This document shows, piece after piece, positions 1 to 6,401 of a stretch of DNA of 6,438 bases (position 1 is its first letter; every line of letters begins with the position of its first letter). This DNA comes from Roseibacillus sp. (GTDB lineage Bacteria; Verrucomicrobiota; Verrucomicrobiia; Verrucomicrobiales; Akkermansiaceae), in NCBI GenBank assembly GCA_002729275.1, contig PBTP01000101.1, forward strand, positions 18,189-24,626. The letters run 5' to 3'. The translations under genes and the position numbers were made by a program. The notes under the pieces are model-generated. The model saw nothing but the letters and a program-made list of their open reading frames with translations, ran no database searches and was not told the DNA's origin.

Positions 1-22
1 GGCCGCTAAGAAAAAACGCTGA
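1..22 (+). CDS. Possible C-terminal end of an upstream gene
   Basis: Reading from base 2, the frame gives Ala-Ala-Lys-Lys-Lys-Arg and then a TGA stop at 20-22. A short alanine/lysine/arginine tail is a common ending for nucleic-acid-binding or ribosomal proteins, and a hairpin follows four bases after the stop. Only six codons are visible, so no family can be named. The alternative is that this is simply non-coding sequence; another frame stops at 7-9 (TAA). Sequence to the left of the window would settle it. Confidence 0.2.
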
Positions 23-25
23 AGT

Positions 26-51
26 CCTCCAACGAAGCTCTTAGTCGGAGG
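26..51 (+). terminator. Hairpin after the possible upstream stop; weak terminator candidate
   Basis: Bases 26-33 (CCTCCAAC) pair with 44-51 (GTCGGAGG) in an 8-bp stem with one A-C mismatch, around a 10-base loop. It sits just after the TGA at 20-22, which fits an end-of-gene hairpin, but no T-tract follows, so intrinsic termination is uncertain. The right arm carries GGAGG, so it could instead mask a ribosome binding site for a tiny frame beginning at ATG 69. Confidence 0.22.
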
Positions 52-120
52 GGAACACGCCGAAAGGCATGATTATGCTGGAGATGGGCCCAAGGTTGCA
101 GGTGTGGAACTAACTGGGAC

Positions 121-2883
121 TTGAATTTAGCCAAGGTGTGGGCAACCGTGCTCCACCGCGTGAAATCTGGTTCGCTCATCACCTTATTTCTGCTGTCGGC
201 TGTCGCAAACGCAGTCGAATACGAGGATGACGTTCTTCCGATCCTGGAAGACCACTGTGTAAAGTGTCACGGGCCCGACAAGCAGAAGGCTGGGCTGCGG
301 GTAGACCAGCGGTTGTCTCTTCTCCGGGGTGGGGACGCGGGATTTCCGTCATTGGTTCCCGGGGACCCAGTAAAGAGCCACCTCATTGAGCGTATCAGAA
401 GCAGGGACGCGAGTGAGCAGATGCCGCCCAAGGGTGAGCGCCTGAGTGAGGAGGAAGTTGAGCTGCTTGAACAGTGGATCCGGGATGGTGCTGAGTGGCC
501 CGGCCAGATGCAAGATCTCGGAGCAATCCAGTCGAACCATTGGTCCTTCGCTGCGGTGGTGCGTCCCGAGATCCCCGCCGCCGCTGGTAACCCCGTCGAT
601 TCCTTCATCAACGCGAAGCTTGCTGCGAAGGGGCTCACAGCGAACGGTCCGGCCGACGCACGGTCGTTGATTCGGCGAGTTTCGACCATTCTTACCGGGC
701 TCCTCCCTGAACCCGGGAGAGTTGCGCGATTTGTCGAGAACTACGCGAAAGATCAAGATGCGGCCTATGAAGAGCTAGTGGACCAGCTTCTTTCTTCCTC
801 CCACTTTGGGGAGCGTTGGGCTCAGCACTGGCTCGATGTCATCCGCTGGGCAGAGTCCAACGGGTCAGAATCCAACCTCTACCGTAAGAACGCCTGGCAG
901 TATCGGGACTATGTAGTGAGGGCATTCAACGAAGACCGCCCCTACGATAAGTTTGTGAGGGAGCAGATTGCGGGCGACTCCCTGGGCACCGGGGAAGCGA
1001 CTGGATTTCTGGTGGCAGGGCCCCATGTGCCGGCCGCCACGGTGGGGCGAGAGCCCTCGGCAATCAGGCAGGCACGGGCGGATCGGATGGATGAAATATT
1101 GCAGACGGTTGGGGCATCAATCATGGGAATGACCATCGGATGTGCCCGTTGTCACAACCATAAGTTCGACCCGATTACGATCTCGGACTACTATGCGATG
1201 ACCGCGGTATTTCAGGATGTCGAATTCGGGAGTCGCTTTCCTGAATTTGACGTTGAGCATCCGCGCCGGAAGCGGGGAGAGAAGCTGTGGTCCCAGATCG
1301 CAGAGCAGAGGAAAATTCTCCGGCGAACCGGGGGCTGGGAAGAAGACTGGGGTGCATACCGGGAGTGGCACTTCGGGGCCGTGGAGGCCGGTGCGATCCG
1401 CCTTCGCTTTAAGACTCCGAACGTTACCATTGATGAGCTGCAGTTGTTCGGGCCGGCAGAGCGTTCAGTCAATCTGGCCCACGTCGGCAAGAAAGCCAAA
1501 GTCATGGGTTTTCCTGCTGAGGGCAATGATGGGCGAAATCCCGTGCAGCGTGTGAACGACGGGGAGTTCGGGACCATGGCATGGCGTGGCAGGGTGGAGA
1601 AAAATGCGCAGGAAAAGCCTTGGATCCAAGTGGATTTCCCGGAACGGGTGAAAATCGACCGCCTTCGCCTCAGCAGTAACAGGGAGTATTTTTTTGATAC
1701 CGATTACCTCACCCAGAAGCCTAACCTGCCACGGTATGATTTCGACTTGGAGGTCCGTCAACCAGACGGGAAGTGGACGTCGCGGGTGGGAACCTGGTAC
1801 ATTACCCGAAAGCTCAATGAGCTCCATCCAGAGAGGAAAGAATCCCTCGCCGAAATTCAAAAATTGATTTCCCGGCTGGCAGAGGAGGGTCCGCAGCCCG
1901 GGTTCGTAGGGCGCCTCATTCCCATGCAGGTCACGCGGGTGCTGCATCGAGGAAGCCCGGAAAGCCCAAGGGACGAGGTTGCCCCAGCAGGGCTGGATAT
2001 TCTCAAGGGCAATCTTGATCTGGATTCCGAAGCCCCTGGCTCAAAGCGGAGAGCTGAATTCTCTAGCTGGCTGACTGACCGGAGCCATCCATTAACTGCC
2101 CGCGTGATGGTTAACCGGATGTGGCACCATATTTTTGGCAGTGGAATCGTGTCGACCCCCAGCGACTTTGGCAGTGCAGGTGCGCCTCCAAGCCATCCTG
2201 AGTTGCTTGATTGGCTCGCAGCAGAATTCGTATCGCCGACCACTTACCAGACGCAGGCTTGGTCCATGAAGGGGATGATCCGGATGTTAGTCATGTCGGA
2301 GTCTTTCCGCCGTTCCAGCCAGCCCTCTCCCGAGGCTCTCAATGCTGACGGAGGAAGTCGTTTTCTGTGGAGGTTTCCCCCGAGGCGCGTGGCTGCTGAG
2401 GTTTTGCGTGACAGCATCCTCCAAGCCTCAGGCAAGCTGGATCGCAGAGTGGGAGGGCGGAGCTATCGGATACACAATGTGAAAAAGACCTACGCGCAGT
2501 GGGAAGTAGTCGATAACCACGGCCCCCGAACATGGCGCCGGATGCTTTATCAGGAGCGGATGAGACGAGTAGATGACCAGATTTTCACGGCCTTTGATTT
2601 TCCTGATTGTGGGCAGGTGCGAGCTAAGCGGCCGATTTCCACAACTCCGCTGCAGGCCTTGAACCTGATGAACAGCCCTTTTGTGGTAGAGCAGTCGAAG
2701 TTCATTGCGCAGCGGGCGATGAGAGAAGGCGGGGATGCTAGAGAAGATCAGATTCGATGGTTATTTGATTGTCTCCTCAGCCGTGCACCACAGGCCGGCG
2801 AAATGGCAGCCTGCGAGGGCGTGACGCTCCAACTCGTAGCCCGGAGTTTGATGAACTCGAATGAATTTGGGTTTCTTCCGTAA
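121..2883 (+). CDS. PSCyt1-DUF1549-DUF1553 (PSD1) cytochrome c-type protein with discoidin-like insert
   Basis: This 920-residue exported protein has the full planctomycete-type architecture. A Sec signal peptide runs to about residue 31, with a likely cut after Ala-Asn-Ala. PSCyt1 follows with haem c motif C46-V-K-C49-H50. DUF1549/PSCyt2 spans about 159-370, including HFGERWAQHWLD at 228-239 and a second CxxCH, C341-A-R-C344-H345. A discoidin-like (galactose-binding-type) stretch lies at about 430-565, with NLA at 451 and the WIQVDFPERVKIDRLRL pattern. DUF1553/PSD1 runs from about 621 to the end, including VMVNRMWHH at 662-670, FPPRR at 752-756 and STTPLQALN at 840-848. No frameshift is seen. 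The family's reaction is not firmly known; haem attachment implies a role outside the cytoplasm. TTG 121 is the first usable start after the in-frame TGA at 70-72; GTG 160, giving a shorter signal peptide, is an alternative. No clear Shine-Dalgarno site precedes either. It is probably co-transcribed with the DUF1501 gene 50 bases downstream. Confidence 0.93.
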   Translation: MNLAKVWATVLHRVKSGSLITLFLLSAVANAVEYEDDVLPILEDHCVKCHGPDKQKAGLRVDQRLSLLRGGDAGFPSLVPGDPVKSHLIERIRSRDASEQMPPKGERLSEEEVELLEQWIRDGAEWPGQMQDLGAIQSNHWSFAAVVRPEIPAAAGNPVDSFINAKLAAKGLTANGPADARSLIRRVSTILTGLLPEPGRVARFVENYAKDQDAAYEELVDQLLSSSHFGERWAQHWLDVIRWAESNGSESNLYRKNAWQYRDYVVRAFNEDRPYDKFVREQIAGDSLGTGEATGFLVAGPHVPAATVGREPSAIRQARADRMDEILQTVGASIMGMTIGCARCHNHKFDPITISDYYAMTAVFQDVEFGSRFPEFDVEHPRRKRGEKLWSQIAEQRKILRRTGGWEEDWGAYREWHFGAVEAGAIRLRFKTPNVTIDELQLFGPAERSVNLAHVGKKAKVMGFPAEGNDGRNPVQRVNDGEFGTMAWRGRVEKNAQEKPWIQVDFPERVKIDRLRLSSNREYFFDTDYLTQKPNLPRYDFDLEVRQPDGKWTSRVGTWYITRKLNELHPERKESLAEIQKLISRLAEEGPQPGFVGRLIPMQVTRVLHRGSPESPRDEVAPAGLDILKGNLDLDSEAPGSKRRAEFSSWLTDRSHPLTARVMVNRMWHHIFGSGIVSTPSDFGSAGAPPSHPELLDWLAAEFVSPTTYQTQAWSMKGMIRMLVMSESFRRSSQPSPEALNADGGSRFLWRFPPRRVAAEVLRDSILQASGKLDRRVGGRSYRIHNVKKTYAQWEVVDNHGPRTWRRMLYQERMRRVDDQIFTAFDFPDCGQVRAKRPISTTPLQALNLMNSPFVVEQSKFIAQRAMREGGDAREDQIRWLFDCLLSRAPQAGEMAACEGVTLQLVARSLMNSNEFGFLP

Positions 2884-2933
2884 AATGGCACTATGGTGAA
2901 TACGCCTCCCAGACCCGTGGAACCTTTTGTGAA

Positions 2934-4430
2934 ATGATGAACGATCCAGAGAATCTCAGTTCCCGGGGGCATCATTTATTGAACCGCAGGAATTTCATGC
3001 GGAACACAGGGTTCTCTCTCGGGGGCCTGGGGCTTGCTCACTTGCTGGCGGCTGAAGATCCGGATCGCGCTGCGTCCAGTAGTAAGTCGCCTATCCGACC
3101 CCCGATCGACCCGGATCAGCCCTACGCCCCGAGGGGAGGACACTTTGAGGGTGCGGCACAGCAGGTGCTGGTGATCTACTGCCCCGGTGCCGTCAGTCAT
3201 GTCGATACCTTCGATTACAAGCCGGCTCTCAAAAAATTTCACGGGCAGAAGCCGCCCGGGCTGCCCTCTGTGACTTTCGAGGGGCCCACTGGCAATATCG
3301 CCAAGCCCTTCTGGGAGTTCAAGCCTCGTGGGCAGACGGGCAAGATGACGTCCGATCTCCTCCCCGAGATGGGATCTCTCGCGGACGACTTCTGCTTTCT
3401 CCATTCCTTGCACACCCAGACAAGTGCCCATCCGCAGGGGGAAAACTTTTTCAATACGGGTTTCACCATGGAAGGGTTTCCCTCCTTCGGGGCATGGGCG
3501 ACTTATGCTCTGGGATCCGACTGCAGTGAGCTTCCGGCGTTCGTCGCGATCAATGATCCCAGAGGCCTAGCCCGCTCGGGGAAGAACAATTTCGGCTGCG
3601 GTTTTCTTCCCGCCGCCTTTCAGGGCACTGATTTCAATGCCCGTAATCCTCCTTCGAACTTGAACCGACCGGCCTCGCTGTCCGCCGCGGATGACAGGAA
3701 GACAGTCAACCTTCTCCGGCATTTGAATCGGAAGCATCTTGAGAAGTATCCGGGCGATGCGGACCTGGCAGCGCGAATCGCCAGTTATGAGCTTGCAGGT
3801 AAAATGCAGACTTCCGTTCCTGAGATGATGGACCTCTCCGGTGAGCCGGATTTCATTCAGACTGAGTATGGAACGGAGGCCGGGAGCGATCTGAAACGAG
3901 CCTATGCTCGGAATTGTATTCTGGCACGAAGGCTGGTCGAGAAGGGGGTGAGGGTCGTCCAGCTGTTTAACGGGAGCGATCCATCAGGCGGCAACGGAAT
4001 TACCAACTGGGACTCTCACTCCGATATTCTCAAGACTCACGCCATGCAGGCCGAGATAATGGATCAGCCGACTGCGGCCCTGATCCGGGATCTCAAGCGT
4101 CGGGGACTACTTGATCGAACCCTCGTGGTTTGGTGCACCGAGTTTGGGAGAATGCCCTTCCTCCAAAGTAATGGAACTGGCCGGGATCATAACCCTGACA
4201 CCTTTACCTGCATGCTGGCCGGCGCTGGGGTGAAGAAGGGGCTCTCTTACGGGGAGAGTGATGAGTTCGGCCACAAGGCTGCGGTGGATCCGGTCGAGGT
4301 GTATGATTTCAATGCCACCATTCTGCACCTCCTCGGCCTCGACCATGAGCGCCTGAGTTATTACCACAACGGCTTGGAGCGCCGCCTGACCAACGTGCAT
4401 GGGCATGTGATCAAGGATGTTCTGGCTTGA
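2934..4430 (+). CDS. DUF1501 protein, Tat-exported, alkaline-phosphatase-like clan
   Basis: This 498-residue protein belongs to DUF1501, the usual genomic neighbour of PSD1 proteins. The N-terminus has a twin-arginine signal: R18-R19-N-F-M, then a glycine- and leucine-rich hydrophobic stretch to about residue 40, so it is probably exported folded. Conserved blocks are present in order: the N-terminal strand and loop ending SHVDTFDYKP (88-97), NWDSHSD (358-364), WCTEFGRMP (400-408) and GRDHNP (416-421). The end carries the family's typical HATILHLLGLDHE-like and RLTNVHGHVIKDVLA segments, so the protein is complete. DUF1501 is grouped with alkaline phosphatases and sulfatases by fold; the conserved Asp and His residues are plausible metal ligands, which is inference. 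The usual GGPS before the first Asp block reads GAVS here (85-88). ATG 2934 and ATG 2937 are tandem start candidates with no clear Shine-Dalgarno site. The 50-base gap to the PSD1 gene holds no terminator, which supports an operon. Confidence 0.93.
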   Translation: MMNDPENLSSRGHHLLNRRNFMRNTGFSLGGLGLAHLLAAEDPDRAASSSKSPIRPPIDPDQPYAPRGGHFEGAAQQVLVIYCPGAVSHVDTFDYKPALKKFHGQKPPGLPSVTFEGPTGNIAKPFWEFKPRGQTGKMTSDLLPEMGSLADDFCFLHSLHTQTSAHPQGENFFNTGFTMEGFPSFGAWATYALGSDCSELPAFVAINDPRGLARSGKNNFGCGFLPAAFQGTDFNARNPPSNLNRPASLSAADDRKTVNLLRHLNRKHLEKYPGDADLAARIASYELAGKMQTSVPEMMDLSGEPDFIQTEYGTEAGSDLKRAYARNCILARRLVEKGVRVVQLFNGSDPSGGNGITNWDSHSDILKTHAMQAEIMDQPTAALIRDLKRRGLLDRTLVVWCTEFGRMPFLQSNGTGRDHNPDTFTCMLAGAGVKKGLSYGESDEFGHKAAVDPVEVYDFNATILHLLGLDHERLSYYHNGLERRLTNVHGHVIKDVLA

Positions 4431-4447
4431 GGGGCCGGCCGTGCTGA

Positions 4448-4467
4448 GGAGGGGAGCCCTCCCCGTC
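4448..4467 (+). terminator. GC-rich hairpin after the plus-strand DUF1501 gene
   Basis: GGGGA at 4451-4455 pairs perfectly with TCCCC at 4460-4464 around the tetraloop GCCC. Beyond an A-G mismatch, two further pairs (4449-4466 as a wobble, 4448-4467) extend the stem. It lies 17 bases after the DUF1501 stop, and a pyrimidine run (TCTTTCC) follows 11 bases later rather than an immediate T-tract. It could end the PSD1-DUF1501 transcript, but the poor T-run leaves read-through into the SMR gene possible. Confidence 0.4.
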
Positions 4468-4472
4468 TGGAC

Positions 4473-4501
4473 TTGATGTCTTTCCTGGCTTGGTCGAGAA
4501 T
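4473..4501 (+). promoter_or_regulatory. Candidate sigma-70-type promoter for the SMR gene
   Basis: TTGATG at 4473-4478 and GAGAAT at 4496-4501 each match four of six positions of the -35 and -10 consensus, at the ideal 17-base spacing. Initiation would fall near 4508, giving a leader of about 15 bases to ATG 4523. The promoter lies just after the putative terminator of the previous operon, which makes independent expression of the transporter reasonable. The match is only moderate and could arise by chance. Confidence 0.3.
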
Positions 4502-4506
4502 TGGCG

Positions 4507-4520
4507 ACCGGAGCACCGGT
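4507..4520 (+). promoter_or_regulatory. Ribosome binding site partly held in a short leader hairpin
   Basis: ACCGG (4507-4511) and CCGGT (4516-4520) form a perfect 5-bp stem with loop AGCA. The only Shine-Dalgarno-like sequence before the SMR gene, GGAG at 4510-4513, lies half in the left arm and half in the loop. Spacing from GGAG to ATG 4523 is 9 bases, and to ATG 4529 15 bases. The hairpin could lower or regulate translation; it is also short enough to be incidental. Confidence 0.35.
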
Positions 4521-4522
4521 AA

Positions 4523-4861
4523 ATGTTGATGACAGGTTACGTGTATCTTGCGGTAGCGATCGTTGCGGAAGTGGTTGGTACATCCGCTCTCAAGGCAACA
4601 GAGGGCTTTTCGAAGCTGGGGCCCTCCCTTGTTGTGGTAGGGGCCTATGCGCTGGCCTTCTATATGCTTTCCCTGACGCTCAGGACGATCCCGGTTGGTG
4701 TGGCCTACGCGCTCTGGTGCGGAATAGGCATGGCCCTGATCAGTCTCATCGGATGGATAGTCCTTAAGCAGAAGCTGGATGGGGGCGCGATTGCAGGTAT
4801 CGGCCTGATTGTCACCGGGGTGATTGTCCTGAGCGTGTTTTCAAAGGCGGCGGTGCACTAG
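4523..4861 (+). CDS. SMR-family drug/quaternary-cation efflux transporter (EmrE/Qac type)
   Basis: This 112-residue protein has four predicted membrane helices (about 5-24, 33-53, 60-80, 87-107) and should act as a dual-topology homodimer in the inner membrane, exchanging protons for lipophilic cations. The essential residues of EmrE are all present at an offset of two: E16 (EmrE E14), Y42 (Y40), Y62 (Y60), W65 (W63), W78 (W76), G92 (G90) and G99 (G97). The W-C-G-I-G and ISLIGW segments match the Qac/EmrE subtype rather than the guanidinium exporters (Gdx/SugE). Starting at ATG 4529 instead would give exactly 110 residues with E14 in register, the length of EmrE; however, the GGAG at 4510-4513 is better spaced for ATG 4523. 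It follows the plus-strand DUF1501 gene by 92 bases on the same strand and converges on the minus-strand DUF1501 gene 56 bases away. The real substrate could be a natural amine or betaine-like compound rather than a drug. Confidence 0.93.
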   Translation: MLMTGYVYLAVAIVAEVVGTSALKATEGFSKLGPSLVVVGAYALAFYMLSLTLRTIPVGVAYALWCGIGMALISLIGWIVLKQKLDGGAIAGIGLIVTGVIVLSVFSKAAVH

Positions 4862-4885
4862 TAGAGCAAGCTTGGCCCCGCCAGT

Positions 4886-4905
4886 CCTGCCAGTGATGTG
4901 GTAGG
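4886..4905 (+). terminator. Hairpin between convergent genes, weak terminator candidate
   Basis: CCTGCCA (4886-4892) pairs with TGGTAGG (4899-4905) around the loop GTGATG, seven pairs with one G-T wobble. It lies in the 56-base gap between the stop codons of the SMR gene and the minus-strand DUF1501 gene. The wobble becomes an A-C mismatch in the minus-strand RNA, so the structure suits the SMR transcript better. No T-tract follows on either side. Confidence 0.28.
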
Positions 4906-4917
4906 GTCCAGGAAATC

Positions 4918-6288
4918 CTATCCGACTAGTTCGCGCATTGGTTTGATCCCGGGATCAACCAGGAAGTGGGGCCTGCCACTGGAATCCTCTACCGTTGCAC
5001 TCGAGAGGTCGATACCAAGGTTGTGATAGAGGGTAGCAAAGACCTCCTGGAATTTGACCGGGCGTTCGATGGGCTCATTGCCATGTTTGTCTGTTGCACC
5101 AATAACCTGCCCTAGGTTCATGCCTCCGCCGGCTACGAAGGCAAAGTTGGCTTTGGGCCAATGATCGCGGCTGTTCATCTTGTTGATCTTTGGGGTGCGT
5201 CCGAATTCACCCCACATCACGATGGAGACATCGTCCTGCAGGCCACGTTCATGGAGATCGGTGATGAGGGCGCTGAGGCCCTGGTCGAGGAGCGGAAATT
5301 CTTCTCGGGAGCGTGGGAAATTCAGGCCGTCTCCGCCGTGCCAGTCCCAGCGGCTGTAGTTAAGGGATACTACCCTAGCCCCGGCCTCCACCAGGCGACG
5401 GGCCACGAGGAAGTTCCGGATCATCTTGGGAGCGCCATCTCGCTGATACTTAGGGTCGTTGATTCCGTAACGCTCGACTACGCTGGGATGCTCCTGGGAG
5501 ACATCGAGGGCCGCAGCCAGGTTCCCATCAGCAAGAATCTCAAGGGCCTGGCGGTTGTAGGTATCGAGACCCTCCATCTGGCCAGTAGTGTCAATGTTGG
5601 CCTTTAGTCTGTCCATGGAGGCCCGGAGAGCTTCGCGGTCCATGAGGCGATCCAGCGACATTCCCTGAAGGGTCATACTTTTGGCCCGGGCGTTGGGGTC
5701 CTTGTCAACAAGCCCCATCGGGGCGTGGGAGTTACCGATGAATCCCCCGGTCCCAGCCTCACCCCAAGTCCGGTTTCCGGTGGGATACATGAGCGAGACG
5801 TTGGCAGGTATGCCAGGCTTCGACCCCTGCAGGGTTGAGACCCATGACCCCCATGCTGGCCAGCCTCCTGGAGGGGCGTTGTCACGCTTCTTGTGGCCGG
5901 TCATGCACTGGTAGCAATCATGAGCTCCATCTGAGTCAGCGAGGGAGCGGATGATGGCATACTTGTCTGCCATTTTCGCAAGCTTGGGAAAGAGTTCGCA
6001 GATTTGTATGCCCGGGACGTTGGTCGATATCGGCTGGAAATCCCCCCGGATTTCGGAGGGGGCATCCGGCTTGAGGTCGAACATGTCGAGATGCGATGGT
6101 CCGCCGGGAAGGTAGATATTAATGACAGCCTTGTGAGAAGATCCGGTTCGGGCTTTCGCCTCCATGCCGAGGAGTTGGCTCAGGGAGAGCCCGCCTGCGG
6201 CCATTCCTCCAACCTTTAGAAAGTCCCGCCGGGAATATCCGTCACAGTGGGAAGACTTGCGGTCGTTTTTGCCAAAGAGTTCAAGCAT
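4918..6288 (-). CDS. DUF1501 protein, Tat-exported, second and divergent copy
   Basis: From ATG 6288 the protein has 456 residues. It opens with the short MLELFGK-type leader common in one DUF1501 group, then a strong twin-arginine signal, S19-R20-R21-D-F-L-K25, and a hydrophobic glycine/leucine stretch to about 41. Conserved blocks follow in order: LPGGPSHLDMFDLKP (60-74), AHDCYQCMTGHKK (122-134), RWDWHGGD (313-320), WGEFGRTP (359-366) and SRDHWPK (373-379). The C-terminus is intact. Like its relatives it falls in the alkaline-phosphatase-like clan, with no proven reaction. The frame also opens at TTG 6321, but that codon adjoins a -10-like TATAAA and the added 11 residues are not typical of the family, so ATG 6288 is preferred. 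No clear Shine-Dalgarno site is seen. It differs strongly from the plus-strand DUF1501 protein and is not a recent duplicate. A PSD1 partner, usual for this family, would have to lie beyond base 6438. Confidence 0.93.
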   Translation of the reverse strand: MLELFGKNDRKSSHCDGYSRRDFLKVGGMAAGGLSLSQLLGMEAKARTGSSHKAVINIYLPGGPSHLDMFDLKPDAPSEIRGDFQPISTNVPGIQICELFPKLAKMADKYAIIRSLADSDGAHDCYQCMTGHKKRDNAPPGGWPAWGSWVSTLQGSKPGIPANVSLMYPTGNRTWGEAGTGGFIGNSHAPMGLVDKDPNARAKSMTLQGMSLDRLMDREALRASMDRLKANIDTTGQMEGLDTYNRQALEILADGNLAAALDVSQEHPSVVERYGINDPKYQRDGAPKMIRNFLVARRLVEAGARVVSLNYSRWDWHGGDGLNFPRSREEFPLLDQGLSALITDLHERGLQDDVSIVMWGEFGRTPKINKMNSRDHWPKANFAFVAGGGMNLGQVIGATDKHGNEPIERPVKFQEVFATLYHNLGIDLSSATVEDSSGRPHFLVDPGIKPMRELVG

Positions 6289-6312
6289 GACAGTAAAGCT
6301 CTGAGCCTTTTG

Positions 6313-6341
6313 TTTATACAAGTATTTGGGTGATGAGCCAA
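6313..6341 (-). promoter_or_regulatory. Candidate sigma-70-type promoter for the minus-strand DUF1501 gene
   Basis: On the minus strand, TTGGCT (6341-6336) matches four of six -35 positions and TATAAA (6318-6313) five of six -10 positions, separated by exactly 17 bases. Transcription would begin near 6306, leaving a leader of about 18 bases to ATG 6288. This is the best promoter-like sequence in the window. It implies the gene can be transcribed independently of anything to its right. Confidence 0.45.
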
Positions 6342-6384
6342 GCGAGATTGCCAGACATCATGAGGTGGCCTACACCTATGGGTT

Positions 6385-6401
6385 TGTAGAGAGACTCTAC
6401 A
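6385..6401. repeat. Short perfect inverted repeat upstream of the minus-strand DUF1501 promoter
   Basis: TGTAGAG (6385-6391) and CTCTACA (6395-6401) form a perfect 7-bp inverted repeat around AGA. It begins about 44 bases upstream of the -35 element on the minus strand. It could be the hairpin ending a gene that lies beyond the window, an operator for the DUF1501 promoter, or chance. No T-tract follows on the minus strand. The rest of 6342-6438 shows no supportable gene. Confidence 0.3.

Noticed and set aside
1465..1947. A 160-codon open frame on the minus strand inside the PSD1 gene
   Set aside because: It lies wholly antisense to a well-supported coding region, its translation shows no recognisable domain, and long antisense frames are expected in GC-rich genes. 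The other antisense frames within the large genes were rejected for the same reason.
4431..4522. A guanidine riboswitch upstream of the SMR gene
   Set aside because: The transporter is of the EmrE/Qac type rather than the Gdx type, only 92 bases are available including a probable terminator and promoter, and I see none of the expected conserved riboswitch segments.
4501..4767. An 88-codon frame overlapping the SMR gene in another phase
   Set aside because: The SMR frame carries every essential EmrE-type residue; the overlapping frame has a low-complexity, cysteine- and glycine-rich translation with no family match and is a shadow.
5161..5607. A 148-codon plus-strand frame opposite the minus-strand DUF1501 gene
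   Set aside because: It is the complementary-strand shadow of conserved DUF1501 blocks such as WGEFGRTP; it has no domain of its own.
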